The translations under genes were made by a program, and so were the position numbers. The notes below the pieces were generated by a model that worked only from the letters and a program-made list of their open reading frames with translations, searched no databases and had not been told where the DNA came from. From NCBI GenBank assembly GCA_035771165.1, contig JAWNZC010000229.1, positions 1,685,501 through 1,749,500 of the forward strand: DNA of 64,000 nucleotides, written 5' to 3'. Each line of letters opens with the position of its first letter. Within the stretch, counting starts at the first letter, position 1. The DNA is from Paragorgia papillata (Eukaryota; Cnidaria; Anthozoa; Scleralcyonacea; Coralliidae). Positions 9,610 through 43,641 of the stretch are shown here, piece by piece.

Positions 9610-10210
9610 ATGTAGACGTGATCTTAGACAAAAGTAATATTAAATATACAAGAATAGTTCAGCTTTCACCAGAGCCACACTCCCCCATATTCGTTATACT
9701 GTCCTTGTGGAGACACAACAAAAATATTAATATAATATATAACTACGGATTGATTTTTCGGCGAGCGACTATTCTGATTCCCATATACAAAACACGAGCC
9801 ACTATTCCATTGGTAAATACACTAGGGAAAAAGCTTGCTATGCAATAAGCCTGAGGTTAAAATCTGCTTTGTGTATCTCACGGCTCGTGAAATAAATCTA
9901 TCTTATATTATCTACGATTCTTGTACTGGATAATCAAACAATTTGATTTTACATACCACCAACAAATTCAGTTTATTAGATTATATAGATTTTATTGTAG
10001 TTAAAACAAGTTCAACACAGGAATACTTATTCCCGTGAACAGATATTATCTTAAACTGATAATACTAATATACAAACATAGTTATTAATATGTCTTAAAA
10101 AAAACTAAAAACTAACCAGATTCTCTATCACTAACTAAATAAACATGGAATTGATGAGACTAAGTTATTAATGAACTATCATTAATGTTAATGCTTTTTT
10201 CTTGAAGTCT
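9610..10210. other. no gene seen; likely sarcoglycan 3' flank/UTR
   Basis: AT-rich sequence downstream (minus strand) of the beta-sarcoglycan stop codon. Any 3' UTR and poly(A) signal would lie here, but none can be fixed by eye. Confidence 0.4.
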
Positions 10211-32386
<22,176 letters not shown>

Positions 32387-32583
32387 TGTAGAAGTCTAAA
32401 TCGACGTAGTAAATAAAGTGAAGATTGGTTCAAGTGATTCGAATGGTTTTTCAACGGCGTGAATGTTCAAAGAATGTGACGCTGTTGTTGATCTATTGCT
32501 GCTCAGCTATGATCTCGCCTTGATATACACTGCCGCCCGCACGCGATATCTACGCCTGAATCAGCCTGAATGAAGGCTCGCCA

Positions 32584-32642
32584 TCCTGCCAAGTTCCCCC
32601 GGCAGTTTGGACCTTAAAACTGCCGGGGGAACTTGCAGAGCC
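32584..32642. repeat. hairpin AAGTTCCCCCGGCAGTTT
   Basis: AAGTTCCCCCGGCAGTTT pairs with AAACTGCCGGGGGAACTT across an 8-10 nt loop. It is the same hairpin core as inside the element at 21079-21364. It lies just upstream of the candidate sarcoglycan first exon. Confidence 0.85.
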
Positions 32643-33607
32643 GGCTCGCGCGCAGGCTAACTTGCCTCGAGCCGGCTCGAACTTGCCAGGATTGCGTATA
32701 TATGTAGATGGCTTTGCGTAGGACATTGGTGATGTACAGTCCGTTCTGCGCATGACCGCAATGTGGTCCCAAAACATGACATTCGTAGATAATTACATGA
32801 AGTACTCAGCAAAATGTAAACCGTTAGGAACAACATTGCAGAAAACCAAGCGATTCGGCGAGGATATCTCCTCGGATTTCTTCTATTTCTCCTGAAAATG
32901 TTTTGTTTAGGGTACAAGTAATGAATGAGAACCAAGAAAAGCTTACAATCTTGAATAAGGTATTAGTATTATTTTTGTAAAATATAAAGATGTAAACATT
33001 AGTTTCGTACATGCGCAGAACGGACTGTACATCATCTTTAACAATGCGATTGGCGACTGCGTTTCCTATTTTTCCCAATTTACCTAAAATTGTCCTTTTA
33101 AGATTACATACATAGCTAGGTTAAGAGTATATGCTGATATCCCCCACAAGATTATCAAGCACTTTCAGTATGTTTTAGTGAACAATTTACATTGTTCAAT
33201 CATTATTTATAAGCCAATTATAAATACCAATGCGATACTATATCGCTTTCGTTCTAATATTTACTATGTTAGACTCTGGTAACATATGCATTGATTTGTA
33301 GCAGACCTGCCAAGTGTCATGGTTTTGCCGTGAGACTCACGATTTTGACTACAATCTCACGGTCTCACGATTCCGTACTTGATTCTCACGATAAATGAAA
33401 ATCCTAAAACTAGATTCTTCATTGGTATGATTTCAGTATTTTAATTTAACGAAATTTAGCGACAAAATAAATATGGACATAGATTGTATAGTCTGTACTT
33501 GTAGATGTAGGACAACTGACAAGTAACGTAGTAATTTAGCAGTCACGAAAAATTCATTTCCACATCCGCCATTTTGAAGTTCATGTGTACATAATTATGC
33601 ACATACG

Positions 33608-33958
33608 TACACACGTAAAAACGCGCAAGCTGTTACATACCTGCAAGCAAGTTGTTACAAGGCTGTTCAACAGGCTGTCACCGTCATGTTTTCGCACTGG
33701 CTGTTCCAGTCTGTTAACATATCTGTAGCAGGTGACAATTTGCAACTTGTAACAAGGCTGATGATTCCAACAGACTGATGACAAGTTGTTCCAACAACCT
33801 GTTACCGCTCTGCACTCAACAAGTTGTTAACAGGTTGATGCTAACAAGGTTGTAGCAGCTTCTTGAATGAACAGCATTGTTACAACCTGTTAACAGCCTT
33901 GCTACCGACCTGTTGCGAACACATCCTGTTGACAAGCTGTGAGATTTTTACGTGTGTA
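33608..33958. mobile_element. MITE with ACACACGTAAAAACG ends, copy 2
   Basis: TACACACGTAAAAACGCGCA and TGTGAGATTTTTACGTGTGTA are the ends. The body shares AAGCTGTTACATACCTGCAA-type words and AACATCCTGTTGACAAGC-like words with copy 1. Confidence 0.85.
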
Positions 33959-33978
33959 GTTGTAATGCATAAATTATG

Positions 33979-34298
33979 CGCCCACGTGAGGTATCATCGG
34001 TTACAAATTATGAAGCTTAACCATCTAATAAAACCATCCCACAAGCGGGATGTTAAACTTGAACACATAAAGCTAAAAATCCTAGAGGGGTGTTGTGGTC
34101 GGGGTATGAGAGCAGGCACATTTTTCCGGAGGGTTGTGGTTAGGTTTAGGTTCACCGGGGGGCGTGATTAGGTTTAGGGTTTCCGGGGGGTGGTATGGGG
34201 GTGAGGTTTCGTTTAGAAAGGTTGTCCAATCAGATGGTGGTTTTAATAGTTGGTTAAGCTTCATAATTTGAATGAAATGATAGCTCCCCACGTGAAGT
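33979..34298. mobile_element. MITE with CCCACGTGAGGTATCAT ends
   Basis: CCCACGTGAGGTATCAT pairs with ATGATAGCTCCCCACGTG. AAATTATGAAGCTTAACCAT pairs with TTGGTTAAGCTTCATAATTT. The centre is G-rich. Confidence 0.75.
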
Positions 34299-37200
34299 AT
34301 TTCAATATGGCGTCCACATCAAAGTGTCAGGTATTACTATCATTTAAAAAAACCCTAAAAAGCTAAATAAAGCAAAACCCCCAAAACAACAATAACAACA
34401 ACATTATTAATACTACTGTATTTGTTAAAACTACTATTACATGGGAAAAAGCAAAATGAATTGATTTGAACATGAACGTTGTTTTCTCACTATTTTTGCA
34501 TTTTTCTCACTATTTTTTGGGAGGGAAAAATTGGATCTCACTGTTTTTGCTTGGGGTAGGTTGGCAGGTCTGTTGTAGTATCTCCACAATTATCAACACG
34601 CTTTTTGAAGAAGTATTGTTTACGCCTACATGTAACTCAAGCAGTGCCATGCAAGTACAGTTGATTTCTGCGTATAAACTTATAGCTAAGACATCTTGGC
34701 CGAGGGCCTAACATGTCAACAGTACACTTGAAACATTAGTGAAAAGGCTATTCAGATTTCAGAAAGATCCTGATTCTAACCCAAACAAGCACTCGTTTTG
34801 TCTCTTCGTCCACGGAAAGCTTGTTGTGGGAGCGAGAAAGTCGAGGTGCGTTTCGGAATAATTACTCGGGCTACGCGTACTGTGGTAGCCGAAATGCCGA
34901 ATCTAGGATTAATTCGATATAAATTCCACTTCATTTAGACATTATATACATAGATGGTCCCTCATAAAAACTCCCTTTGCAAAGAATATTTAATAAAGTG
35001 CAGTAAATTCGAATAAACGATCAATGGTCGGACCGAACACGGTGAGAGCCGAGGTAAAATAATGATACAATACTGTTTTGCCAACAGTACAACTAAAACT
35101 AAAACTCGCTTTTGTCTTAATATGAATGGTTGTGCTAAATTATATGTCGTAAGTTGAGTTGCCTTCATTGAATATTAAATGCACTAAATGTCTGGTGTAT
35201 TGCGTTTCATAAACAACGGTGAGGACTGGCAATTGTCGTATGCGTATCAGTTTATTAGAATAACTAAGGTATTAAGAAACATTGCCATCTGACAACAAAA
35301 GTGCAAAACTCCGATTTAATAATGGCACGGAGACGACAAATGCTTTTCGACTGCGTTGTTCCTTGGTTTTCTTTTATTAATAATTTGTAGACATGCGGCG
35401 ATTTATGATAATTTCAATTTATTCACACTATTTTTAATACTTACAATGAAAAATACAAAGTTTACATGGTGATACATAAATAAATCAGAGTTAAATATAA
35501 AACAAAATATTTTATGAAAGAATATACATATGTGAGAGTGTAATTAAAGTATAAAGCTTTCGAGTTTAATCACTGCCTTGACATATTAATAAGTTGGGGA
35601 TCAGCAGAGGATGAAATATTAAGATCGTGTCGAAGTGAGAAAATAGACATTGTATTATACGAGAATGAAATTCAGATCAACCTTGGTGACTTAATATTTT
35701 TTACATTGAAACAGAAAGGGTTTTTAAATCACTGGGAATATTTTCCCAGATTTTTGTAGCTGAGAATCTTATAAATGTTTGTTTACAATAATTAGTCCGG
35801 CGGGGAGAAAATAGTTCGCGCTACCTACGGCTAATTTGCTCACGATGCCAGAGTGTGAATTATTTGAGTGAGCCATGCATGAATTAGCGCTTGATACGAT
35901 TGTGTAATGTTCAAGGGATGATCATTTTAATGTCACGATAAAGTCCATCATGAAACCGAACGCCGATCATCTACACAACGATGCACCACCATATATATTT
36001 GTTTACGTCTTATTTGAGAAATGCGCGACTTAAAAACTCTCACGGTCCTGTTAAAACCAATCCGATCTTTTTGAGGTGAATTCTTTGTGCACACAATCAT
36101 ATTATTGAATAAACTAATATCTAAAATTAACGCAGAATCAATGTAAAATATAAAATTTGTCATAAAAATGACTGACTACAGTATGCACTATACAGCACTG
36201 TCGCTGTCTTAAGTTCGTAGGTCGTCAAAAACCGAATTCCTACCGAATTTTGTTAACGAAATACAAGGGTACTCCTTTGGACTTGTAAATATCATATTTC
36301 TTGTGGATTTTTAGAAGTCACCATAACCGACATCGTGCCGTTTAACGAAGAACAAGGTTATAATCTAATGTAAGCCATATGAAAGAATACACTGGCAATG
36401 CCAGTTCAAGATCACGTGACGCTCAGGCGTGAAATTTTTAACATCAAACCGGAAGTTCTATTGTTTCAGAGCGGAGTTTCACGGTAATAATTCCATGTCC
36501 TACATAACCCAAGTACTTCATGAAAGCCTTACCCCAACACAACCTAACCTAAGGATGGCAATTCGTGTAGCCCTCTCCCTTTCCAGTGGCTATGGAGTAT
36601 ACTAGGTTACCTAAATGGTATGTGAATGCTGCCTTTGGTAATGTGGCAGAGTTGTGGGTTTTCTGATATGTGGGAGGAGAAGGCTTGGTGGTTGCGTGTT
36701 TCTGACTTTCTGTATGCATTTTAAACACAAGAAAGATAAATTCAAGAAGTAAAAACAATATTTTTATTGTGTATTTTTTAAAGCAATAGAATGCAACTGT
36801 AAAATGTTGAATATAAATGTAAAGCTAAAATTTCTTCTTAAAATAAACATCACGTCTTCGCACATCAGATTCAGATTAAACAATTGTTTAATAAATGACT
36901 AACTGACTCATTGAGAACTATGTAGACTAAACTTCACGGCTTGTCTTTAGGATATCTTGGTAGCGTTTGGGCTAAAGGTCTTTGGGAGAGGCTATATATT
37001 AATTGAAAAGATGCATACGCACCCGCTCCTCAGTATTGGCCATTTGACAGTTCAAATGTCTGTTGTAATGAAACAAAATTGCAATTGACTAATGACATTT
37101 GTTTAATCTTGCAGATGACTAAAGACATTTGTCTAATTTTACATGAAATTCACAATTAGCATACTGCATACATACCTGAAAACCTGTTCGCTCGACAGTC

Positions 37201-37412
37201 CAAACGAAAAGAAAGCATGTACTTCGCGCGTTGTATTCTGGTTAGTTGTTTTCGCACTGCATTTTGGGTCTATAGCAATTAGACCACAATGCAATGCGCC
37301 AATGAAAGATTTGAAAAAAGCCCCACTACATTATTTAGGTTTGCTGCCTTGCTCGCTCGCTTCAGGCTCGCTCGCTGCGGCAGCAATTACTCGACTTTTG
37401 CATATAATCCTC
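34299..37412. other. no gene seen
   Basis: AT-rich sequence. Frames up to ~80 codons have no recognisable motifs. TTGGCAGGTCTGTTGTAG at 34560 resembles the repeat remnant TAGCAGACCTGCCAAGTGTC at 33299 in the opposite orientation. Confidence 0.45.
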
Positions 37413-37621
37413 TAGCCTGGTACCCTGGCCCAATCAAAGAATATGGGCCAGGTAACCACTAAAGACTTCTGCTTTCCTATTGGTTGAAATTTCGCGCGTT
37501 TTTAGTGGCTATGAGTAAAACTGCAATCGTCATAAGTGGATTTAGCCCTGATGACGCGAGAATGAGATTAGTGGTTACCTGGCCCATATTTCTTTTGAAA
37601 TTGGGCCAGGGTACCAGGCTA
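37413..37621. mobile_element. MITE, 209 bp, TAGCCTGGTACCCTGGCCCA ends, 9-bp target duplication
   Basis: Ends TAGCCTGGTACCCTGGCCCA and TGGGCCAGGGTACCAGGCTA are perfect complements. ATAATCCTC is directly repeated at 37404-37412 and 37622-37630. A second inner pair (ATGGGCCAGGTAACCACTAA) extends the stem. A 9-bp duplication fits Mutator-like elements. Confidence 0.9.
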
Positions 37622-37885
37622 ATAATCCTCCAGCCTGCTTTGCGCGCTCTGTTCTAAATTATCTACTACAGTACTTCGAAAGCTAGGAGGTGAGTTTGTT
37701 GATTTCTTTTCATGTGTTCTTGCCGTTTAATAGCATATTACTAGCCCCATCAGTGTATTGATGTTTACTGTTTCTGCAGTTTAACCGTTTGTTTCATGAT
37801 GAACTCGTAGTTCACTTGTTGTTTCACCATTTCTGCGGTTTTAATACACGAGTCTGTTGTCGATCATTCGTTCTATTGCAAACAT

Positions 37886-38298
37886 TTGTTCATGCTTCAT
37901 TTCATTACCACACATTGGTATACTTCTGTAGATAATTATTTAACAGAATCTAAAATGAAGAATGTTGGTGTATGGGGAACTGATATTGAAATATTAACTG
38001 CAGCTTCTTTATATTTTGCACAGGCATTTATGTATATACAAAATTTGGTAATAATGACAAGTGGGCAAAATTTTCCAGAACTATGTTAAATGAGCCATTA
38101 CCCATTGATAACCATGCGATTTACATTCAGAATAGTAATAACGTGCGTTTTGATGTAGTGCAAGATGTTTCCCAAGAGCTCATTCCAAACATAACCTCTA
38201 AAACAAAACCTGTACACGATTTCACAAGTAAACTTTCCATAGTAAAAGCAAAAAGAGACTTTCCTATGTCAAGTTATGCTATTACTTATAATTATTAA
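37886..38298 (+). pseudogene. OTU-type cysteine protease fragment, frameshifted
   Basis: Frame 1 reads YTSVDNYLTESKMKNVGVWG then TDIEILTAASLYFAQAF. Frame 2, after a shift near 38030, reads LNEPLPIDNHAIYIQ and VRFDVVQDV. The W-G-T-x-x-E-I-x-A-A block followed by N-H-A-I-Y-I and Y/F-D-V-V matches the second half of OTU deubiquitinase-like domains that are multiplied in animal mobile elements. The NHAI His would be the catalytic one. The N-terminal half with the active Cys is not readable upstream. It is a dead copy. It might belong with the 94-residue fragment in the inverted arms, but no shared sequence was seen. Confidence 0.6.
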
Positions 38299-38844
38299 TT
38301 TCATTATTACATGCTATAAATATTTAATACCACCGGTACAGAGTTGAGGATCAAACCGCTAACATTCTGGATCTTAATATATTGGCTTTTCTGATGCCTT
38401 TGGTCGAGCAACTGCAATGTTCATAGGTTTTCTACATTGGCTTCAGCAATTATTACTAACATGCAGCTGTTCAATGATCTGGCTCAAGACTGTCTGTGAA
38501 TTGGTCTGAACCCAGGACCTGTAAACCTCATGAAAATTATTGCAAACAAAATCCAAGATGTGAGAACACAAGGAACATTCATGAAGATGACAGACTTTGA
38601 GGAAACAGTTTGTTGACATTGACAGTATCTTTATATGTTTTTTTGCATTAATTATGCTTTATTTATACTAAATGAGTTTTATATTTGTTATGCTGAGCAG
38701 GAAGCTTGTATAGTTATGTATGTTCTATGACTTCTATGTACTATTTGTGTTTTTACCGACTGTTGCTTGTCTTTGAGTTTGAGATCGGTAATGAGACAGT
38801 AGCTTTATTGATCCATTAGGATTTAATGAGTATGTAATTATAAC
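38299..38844. other. no gene seen
   Basis: Nothing recognisable. Confidence 0.4.
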
Positions 38845-38983
38845 GCCGTGAAGTTAGCAGTCAATTCACCGCTGCACCAATGCTTTGCTGGTCTGACTTG
38901 TAGCCTGTCTGTCTTGTAGCTCGTTCAATCCACCCATCCACCTTTTTCACTAACGGGTGGTGACTGGCAGCTAACTTCACGGA
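38845..38983. mobile_element. MITE with CCGTGAAGTTAGC ends
   Basis: GCCGTGAAGTTAGCAG pairs with CAGCTAACTTCACGG. An additional partial end copy (ATAACTTCACGGGG) follows. Confidence 0.7.
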
Positions 38984-39331
38984 GTTGTCTATAACTTCAC
39001 GGGGTTGTCTAATGATCACTTGAAACTACCCACGGTATCTACCGAATCTAGCACTGTAGGTTATTTTGTACTTTTTAACAAATGCTTAATATGTGCACCT
39101 AGGCTATGCCAAGCTGCATTGCTATGAGTAGCCCGAGTGAACCCCTAAGCAGGCGTCTTGTTATAATAGTACTTTGGATGTGTGGTTTTATTACGCGATG
39201 CTGATCATGAATTACTAAACACAAAAAGGTATTGCATGTAAATGTGCATTGACCGCGCGCATGCTTTAGTATAAAATAATGGTGAATACATGATTTTATG
39301 ATTTTAATATTTTTATGAGATTAGAAACTGC

Positions 39332-39625
39332 CGTAATTTCAGTGATTTTAAACGTACAGTGAAAGAGTACTTTGCTCGCATTGCAAACGAGAGATTACCT
39401 ACATAATCTTTTTTTTTTGATTTTCATAATTAGATATTTCATACAATACATCTTTTATCATAGTTGATTACATTTCTATTGGTGTAAATATAATTATATT
39501 TATAGTACGTGGTATACATTGTTATTATACAACCATATATTTATTATTTTATATTCCCTTGTTAGTTATCGTTACAGATGAAGAGCTGCTTTTGTTGTGG
39601 AAATACTGTTAACAAAAGCCGATAA
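39332..39625 (+). mobile_element. LINE 3' end, 5'-truncated (same family as 48.8-50.6 kb)
   Basis: AGATTAGAAACTGCCGTAAT through CATTGCAAACGAGAGATTA and TTAGTTATCGTTACAGATGA to GCTTTTGTTGTGGAAATACT matches, in reverse orientation, the 3' part of the LINE in sulfotransferase intron 1. The end of ORF2 and the 3' UTR are present. It ends in (ATA)n. Confidence 0.85.
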
Positions 39626-40085
39626 TAATAATAATAATAATGGAAACTTTATTAAATGTCTTTTTAGATAATATACAATTGTAAATCTCGCTTATTTAAG
39701 GTAATTTACAATCAGCTACTTGAATCAACACTAACAATATATAACTAATAACTATATATAACAACATAAAACAAATATATACAGTACAATAATTTTAAAA
39801 AGTTAGCAGTTCAGGATTTGTCCATTCCTTGTTTCGGCAACAGAATATGTAATAGGTGGTTCTGATTGCGATCGTCGTCATTCTATTGATACAATATTTT
39901 TGGTGAGTCTTGTCAAGACTAAGATCATTCAGCATTTCTATGAATGTAGAACATTCTGCTGCAAAGACACCAAGGCAGCTAATCGATAGGTTTACAAATT
40001 TAACTGATCTGAATTGTTCACTTTGACTTTGTTCCCTTATCAATTCTGAATATTTGGATTTTTTACGATCGACGTTGAGGCGGAA
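39626..40085 (-). mobile_element. RLE-type LINE 3' end, copy A
   Basis: The minus strand ends in a frame reading SVKFVNLSISCLGVFAAECS, then AIRTTYYIFCCRNKEWTNPE. It closely matches the end of copy B next to it (FVNLSISSLGVFAKECTSFI). Both begin (minus strand 3' end) with TAA repeats and GGAAACTTTATTAA. Copy A has only the last ~95 codons. Confidence 0.85.
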
Positions 40086-41806
40086 ATAATAATGGAAACT
40101 TTATTAATTAATTTTTTCTAAACAAACAATTGTAAATCTCACTCATTGAGTAATTTACAATCGACTACTTGAATCACAACTAAGCTACTTAAAAACTTAA
40201 AAGTTCAGTAAGTCAGGATTCGTCCATTCCTTATTTCTGCAGCAAAAAATATAATAGGTTGTTCTGATGGCAATAGATATCATTTTTCTGACACAATAAT
40301 TTTGATGCTTCACAACTCCTACATCGTTTAACATTGCTATAAAGGAGGTACACTCTTTTGCGAAAACACCGAGTGAACTAATCGAGAGATTGACAAATTT
40401 AACAGTGCTAAAGTGTTCACTTTGTTGTCTAACTATTTCTGCATAATTTGTCTTTTTAGCGCTCTACGTTGTTTTGAAGGTTGGATTCAAATCCCACGGT
40501 AAGTTCGACTATATATAGACATCCCTTTGAAGTAGATAGGAGTAAATCTGGACGATATTTGTCACCAGTTATTATTGAGGGGCTTTTGAATTCAGGAAGA
40601 TCAACAAAAAGGTTGGAGCAATTGGCAGTTTGTAGGGTCTTAGCAAGAAAGTTCAGAATAGAGTCGTGTCTCCACGTAAAACGTTCAAGGTATGACCGTA
40701 TGATTGACATCCGGCAACCACGTGTAGGAGAGTTTCTGCATGGGCGTAAGCAAAAGGAACAGTCAGAACTTGATGATATACCCCATCTGGAAAGGTTTTT
40801 GCGGGTAGGAAGAGAGTTATTGATATAACGCATAGTTAAATTATAGATGTTTTTGGTAGTTTAGATTGAGAAGCAGACCAGAACTTGTTTAACTTTGGTA
40901 AAGAGAATTTCGTAACATTAGAGAAAAATGAGCCTTGACAGGTCAAGTGGTTTTGAAGTTTATCCTCTTGTCCAGAACGGAAATCTTTGATAACTTCCTT
41001 GGTAGAGTTGTAAATATCATACTGAATGTTAGTGCTGTTATTAGTTGATTTCCAAAGCTCTTTTATTGATTCATTGGGAGATGTTTTTAAGGCATTTCGA
41101 AGAACTGTTTGACACTGAGTGAATTTGATCATGGTGGGAAAATACTTAGACCAAATTTGTTACGGGTTAGAAAGATGTTACTCAATGTTCCAGATACTGG
41201 TATTTCCAGCCATTTACAGTACGGATGTATTTGTTTACAACGGAATCAATATTTTCAGAGACCCAAGTTTTGGACAAGGTAGCAACAGTAAAATGCCAGG
41301 ATATTTTAGATAAGACGTAGCGACTGTAAAGAAGAAGTTTATTTTTCGGATGTAGTGGTTTAAGGTCAATATCAGACATCAGTTCTGTGATGAGGGAGGT
41401 CAGCTCAGACTTGTGTTCTTGGTTGGACATATCAAAATCAAAGTATCTTCCTAAATATCGGAAAGATTCTCCAATTTTAGTAGTTGGGATTAGGTCACTG
41501 TTAATTAAGAGTTTAGGTAAATATTGGACGGATTTTGTTAAAGCTTTCTTGATACCAAAGTGCTACATTTGTCAACCCGGATAATCATACTGGACCATTG
41601 GCACCAGATACAGAAACGATTTAGAAGATGCTGGTTTTCTGATTCTTGGCCACTAATGACCGCGGCATCATCAGCAAACTGAAACCAGTGGATCGGGTTT
41701 AGGAATTGGAAGGAGAAACCAAATTGACGGTACTTATCGGCCTTTATGTGTTGAATGAAAGTGTTGAAGCACATATTAAATAGTAGTGGACTAAGACAAT
41801 CACCTT
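40086..41806 (-). pseudogene. RLE-type LINE ORF, copy B, frameshifted
   Basis: Reading from 41806 downwards: EGDCLSPLLFNMCFNTFIQH (motif B), FADDAAVISG (motif C), a thumb region, CSFC in a degraded zinc finger, then DKYRPDLLL...YIVELTVGFESN, an RLE endonuclease PD...E-x-T motif like the one at 19.84 kb (KPDIVIV...IVEVTVCFD). Several frameshifts separate 41774-41538, 41430-41182, 41132-40836, 40833-40456 and the tail. The 5' part is cut off by the hAT-like element at 41807. It is the same broad class as the intact ORF at 17288-20183 but a different family. Confidence 0.85.
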
Positions 41807-42995
41807 CAGTGGCGGATTACCAGTTTCCGGGCCTGTAGGCTAAATAAAATTCACGGGCCTCATAGTGCACTGATCTATGAAATACTTATATCGATGCCGT
41901 ATCTAGCTAGATTTAATTTGGGAGGCACCCGGTCACTCCGTCATCGGCAAATTCGGTAACGATATTCAAGTCCAGAAGACGCGAGAACCGTCTAAGGAGG
42001 TGCGGGGGCATGTTCCCCCGGAAAATTTGGAAATTTAGAGTCTCGAATGCCATTTCCAGCATTCTGGGGCCGTGGTCTTCCCATAATCACAATTTTCTAT
42101 GAATGGCAAATGAGGCCGGAGCTAACTAGCTATTTGGAAGCACTTATTTCTAGTTCTTGAAAGGATGAGTTGGAATAACTGAACAAACGATCAGGTCTGT
42201 ATACTATTGTAGAAGAAAATAAAAATCTACGCAGCTTTTTATCTCACAGTTTTCTTTGTAATAACTAGAACAAAATCAACAAATAACATTTTACATGATT
42301 CAACACTTGATGGAGTTTTCCCGTTCGGGCGTTCCTGATATAACAAGTACAACATGATGCATTTTCATATACATATTACAAAAATGGTTTGCGGCATTTT
42401 CATGAGGCAAATTCTTTGATAACATCCTGGAAATCGATTTTCCGGAAAACATCTGCCTCTATATTCATAATAGACAGATTGTTCAATTTCTGGTCTTTCA
42501 TAGTGGATCTCAGCGCGTATTTTTGATGCATTTCAATGCGGAAAAGGACCGCTCACCCGAACAATTGCTCACCATCAAAGTCAAATAAATCCGGAGAGCA
42601 ATTTCCGCATTTGGAAAGACTTCACGCATTCCTCTTCTTGTCAGAAGACGGTACATCTGAAGCTCAATGCTGACAGCGTCATCAGACTCATCTTCATTAT
42701 GTATTGAAATTTTGCCCTTGATATATTCCCGAAAATAGACCAGCTCTTCTGCAAAAGATGACTCCAAGTCTTTTGGATACTGCTGTACCAAATTGTGTGC
42801 TTCACCTCCCAGCTGTTTTGCATCAAGCTGTTGTACGTTATGAAGAAATCCAAACTTATTCGACAAGTTAGTGTAGGCTTGTAGACGCCTATTGATCTCA
42901 GCATGTAGCCTGTCCAGAATAGGCAAGAAGACTTCAACCCTGAACTTTCACTGGGACTGAATTCTGTCTCTTCAGCTGCACCGTCATTCATCTTC
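41807..42995 (-). pseudogene. hAT-superfamily transposase, C-terminal part, frameshifted
   Basis: The minus strand at 42926-42510 reads LPILDRLHAEINRRLQAYTN and ends ALRIYLTLMVSNCSGERSFS followed by ALKCIKN. The S-x-x-x-(A/G)-E-R-S-F-S-x-L-K block is the hAT dimerisation signature, here in the style of ZMYM/DUF4371-linked elements. A frameshift near 42930 separates an acidic upstream piece (NDGAAEETEFSP). CAGTGGCGGATTACC at 41807 looks like the hAT terminal repeat. The other end is lost in the inverted element at 42996. Broken, not functional. Confidence 0.8.
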
Positions 42996-43641
42996 AAGGG
43001 GCAAAGAGTCTGGGGCGAGCGCGGTCAAAGGGGGTAAACGCCTTACATTTTCATATGTAAACTTCACGATTTTTGATCAGTGGGTGAATGGTTTACGCTT
43101 GTTTTGAACGATTTCAGGTCCGTATCGTTTTATAATTTCTGTAATACTTCAAGGAAACGTAGGCAAAGCTTTGTATGTTATTTTGGAAGGCTTGGAGGAT
43201 TATAAAAGAAATCGCGATGGTTTGTTGAGGAATTGTATGCGAGCGCTTCACTGATTTGGTCATGAAAATATTATTCTAGACTCTCTAGGTTCAGTTCACG
43301 TCCTTAAAAGTGCAATCTATCACTAACATTTAGAATACCTGCCCGTAAATTGGCTTGTTCATCGCTCCTCGCTCTGTATCAATAGGCGCGTGTACATACA
43401 ATTCCTCAACAAACCATCGCGATTTCTTTTAGAATCCTCCAAGCCTTCCAAAATAACATACAAAGCTTTTTCTATGTTTCCTTGAAGTATTAAAAAAATT
43501 ACAAAACGATACGGACCCGAAATCGTTCAAAACAAGCGTAAACCATTCACCCACTGATCAAAAATCGTGAAGTTTACATATGAAAATATATGGCGTTTGC
43601 CCCCTTTGACCGAGCTCGCCCCAGACTCTTTGCCCCCTTTT
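42996..43641. mobile_element. 645-bp inverted-repeat element with ~245-bp arms
   Basis: Left arm 42996-43240 (GGGGCAAAGAGTCTGGGGCG to GAGGAATTGTATGC) pairs with right arm 43394-43641 (TACAATTCCTCAACAAACCA to GCCCCAGACTCTTTGCCCCC) with scattered mismatches. The ~150-bp loop has no ORF. Placed directly at the broken N-side of the hAT relic. Confidence 0.9.
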
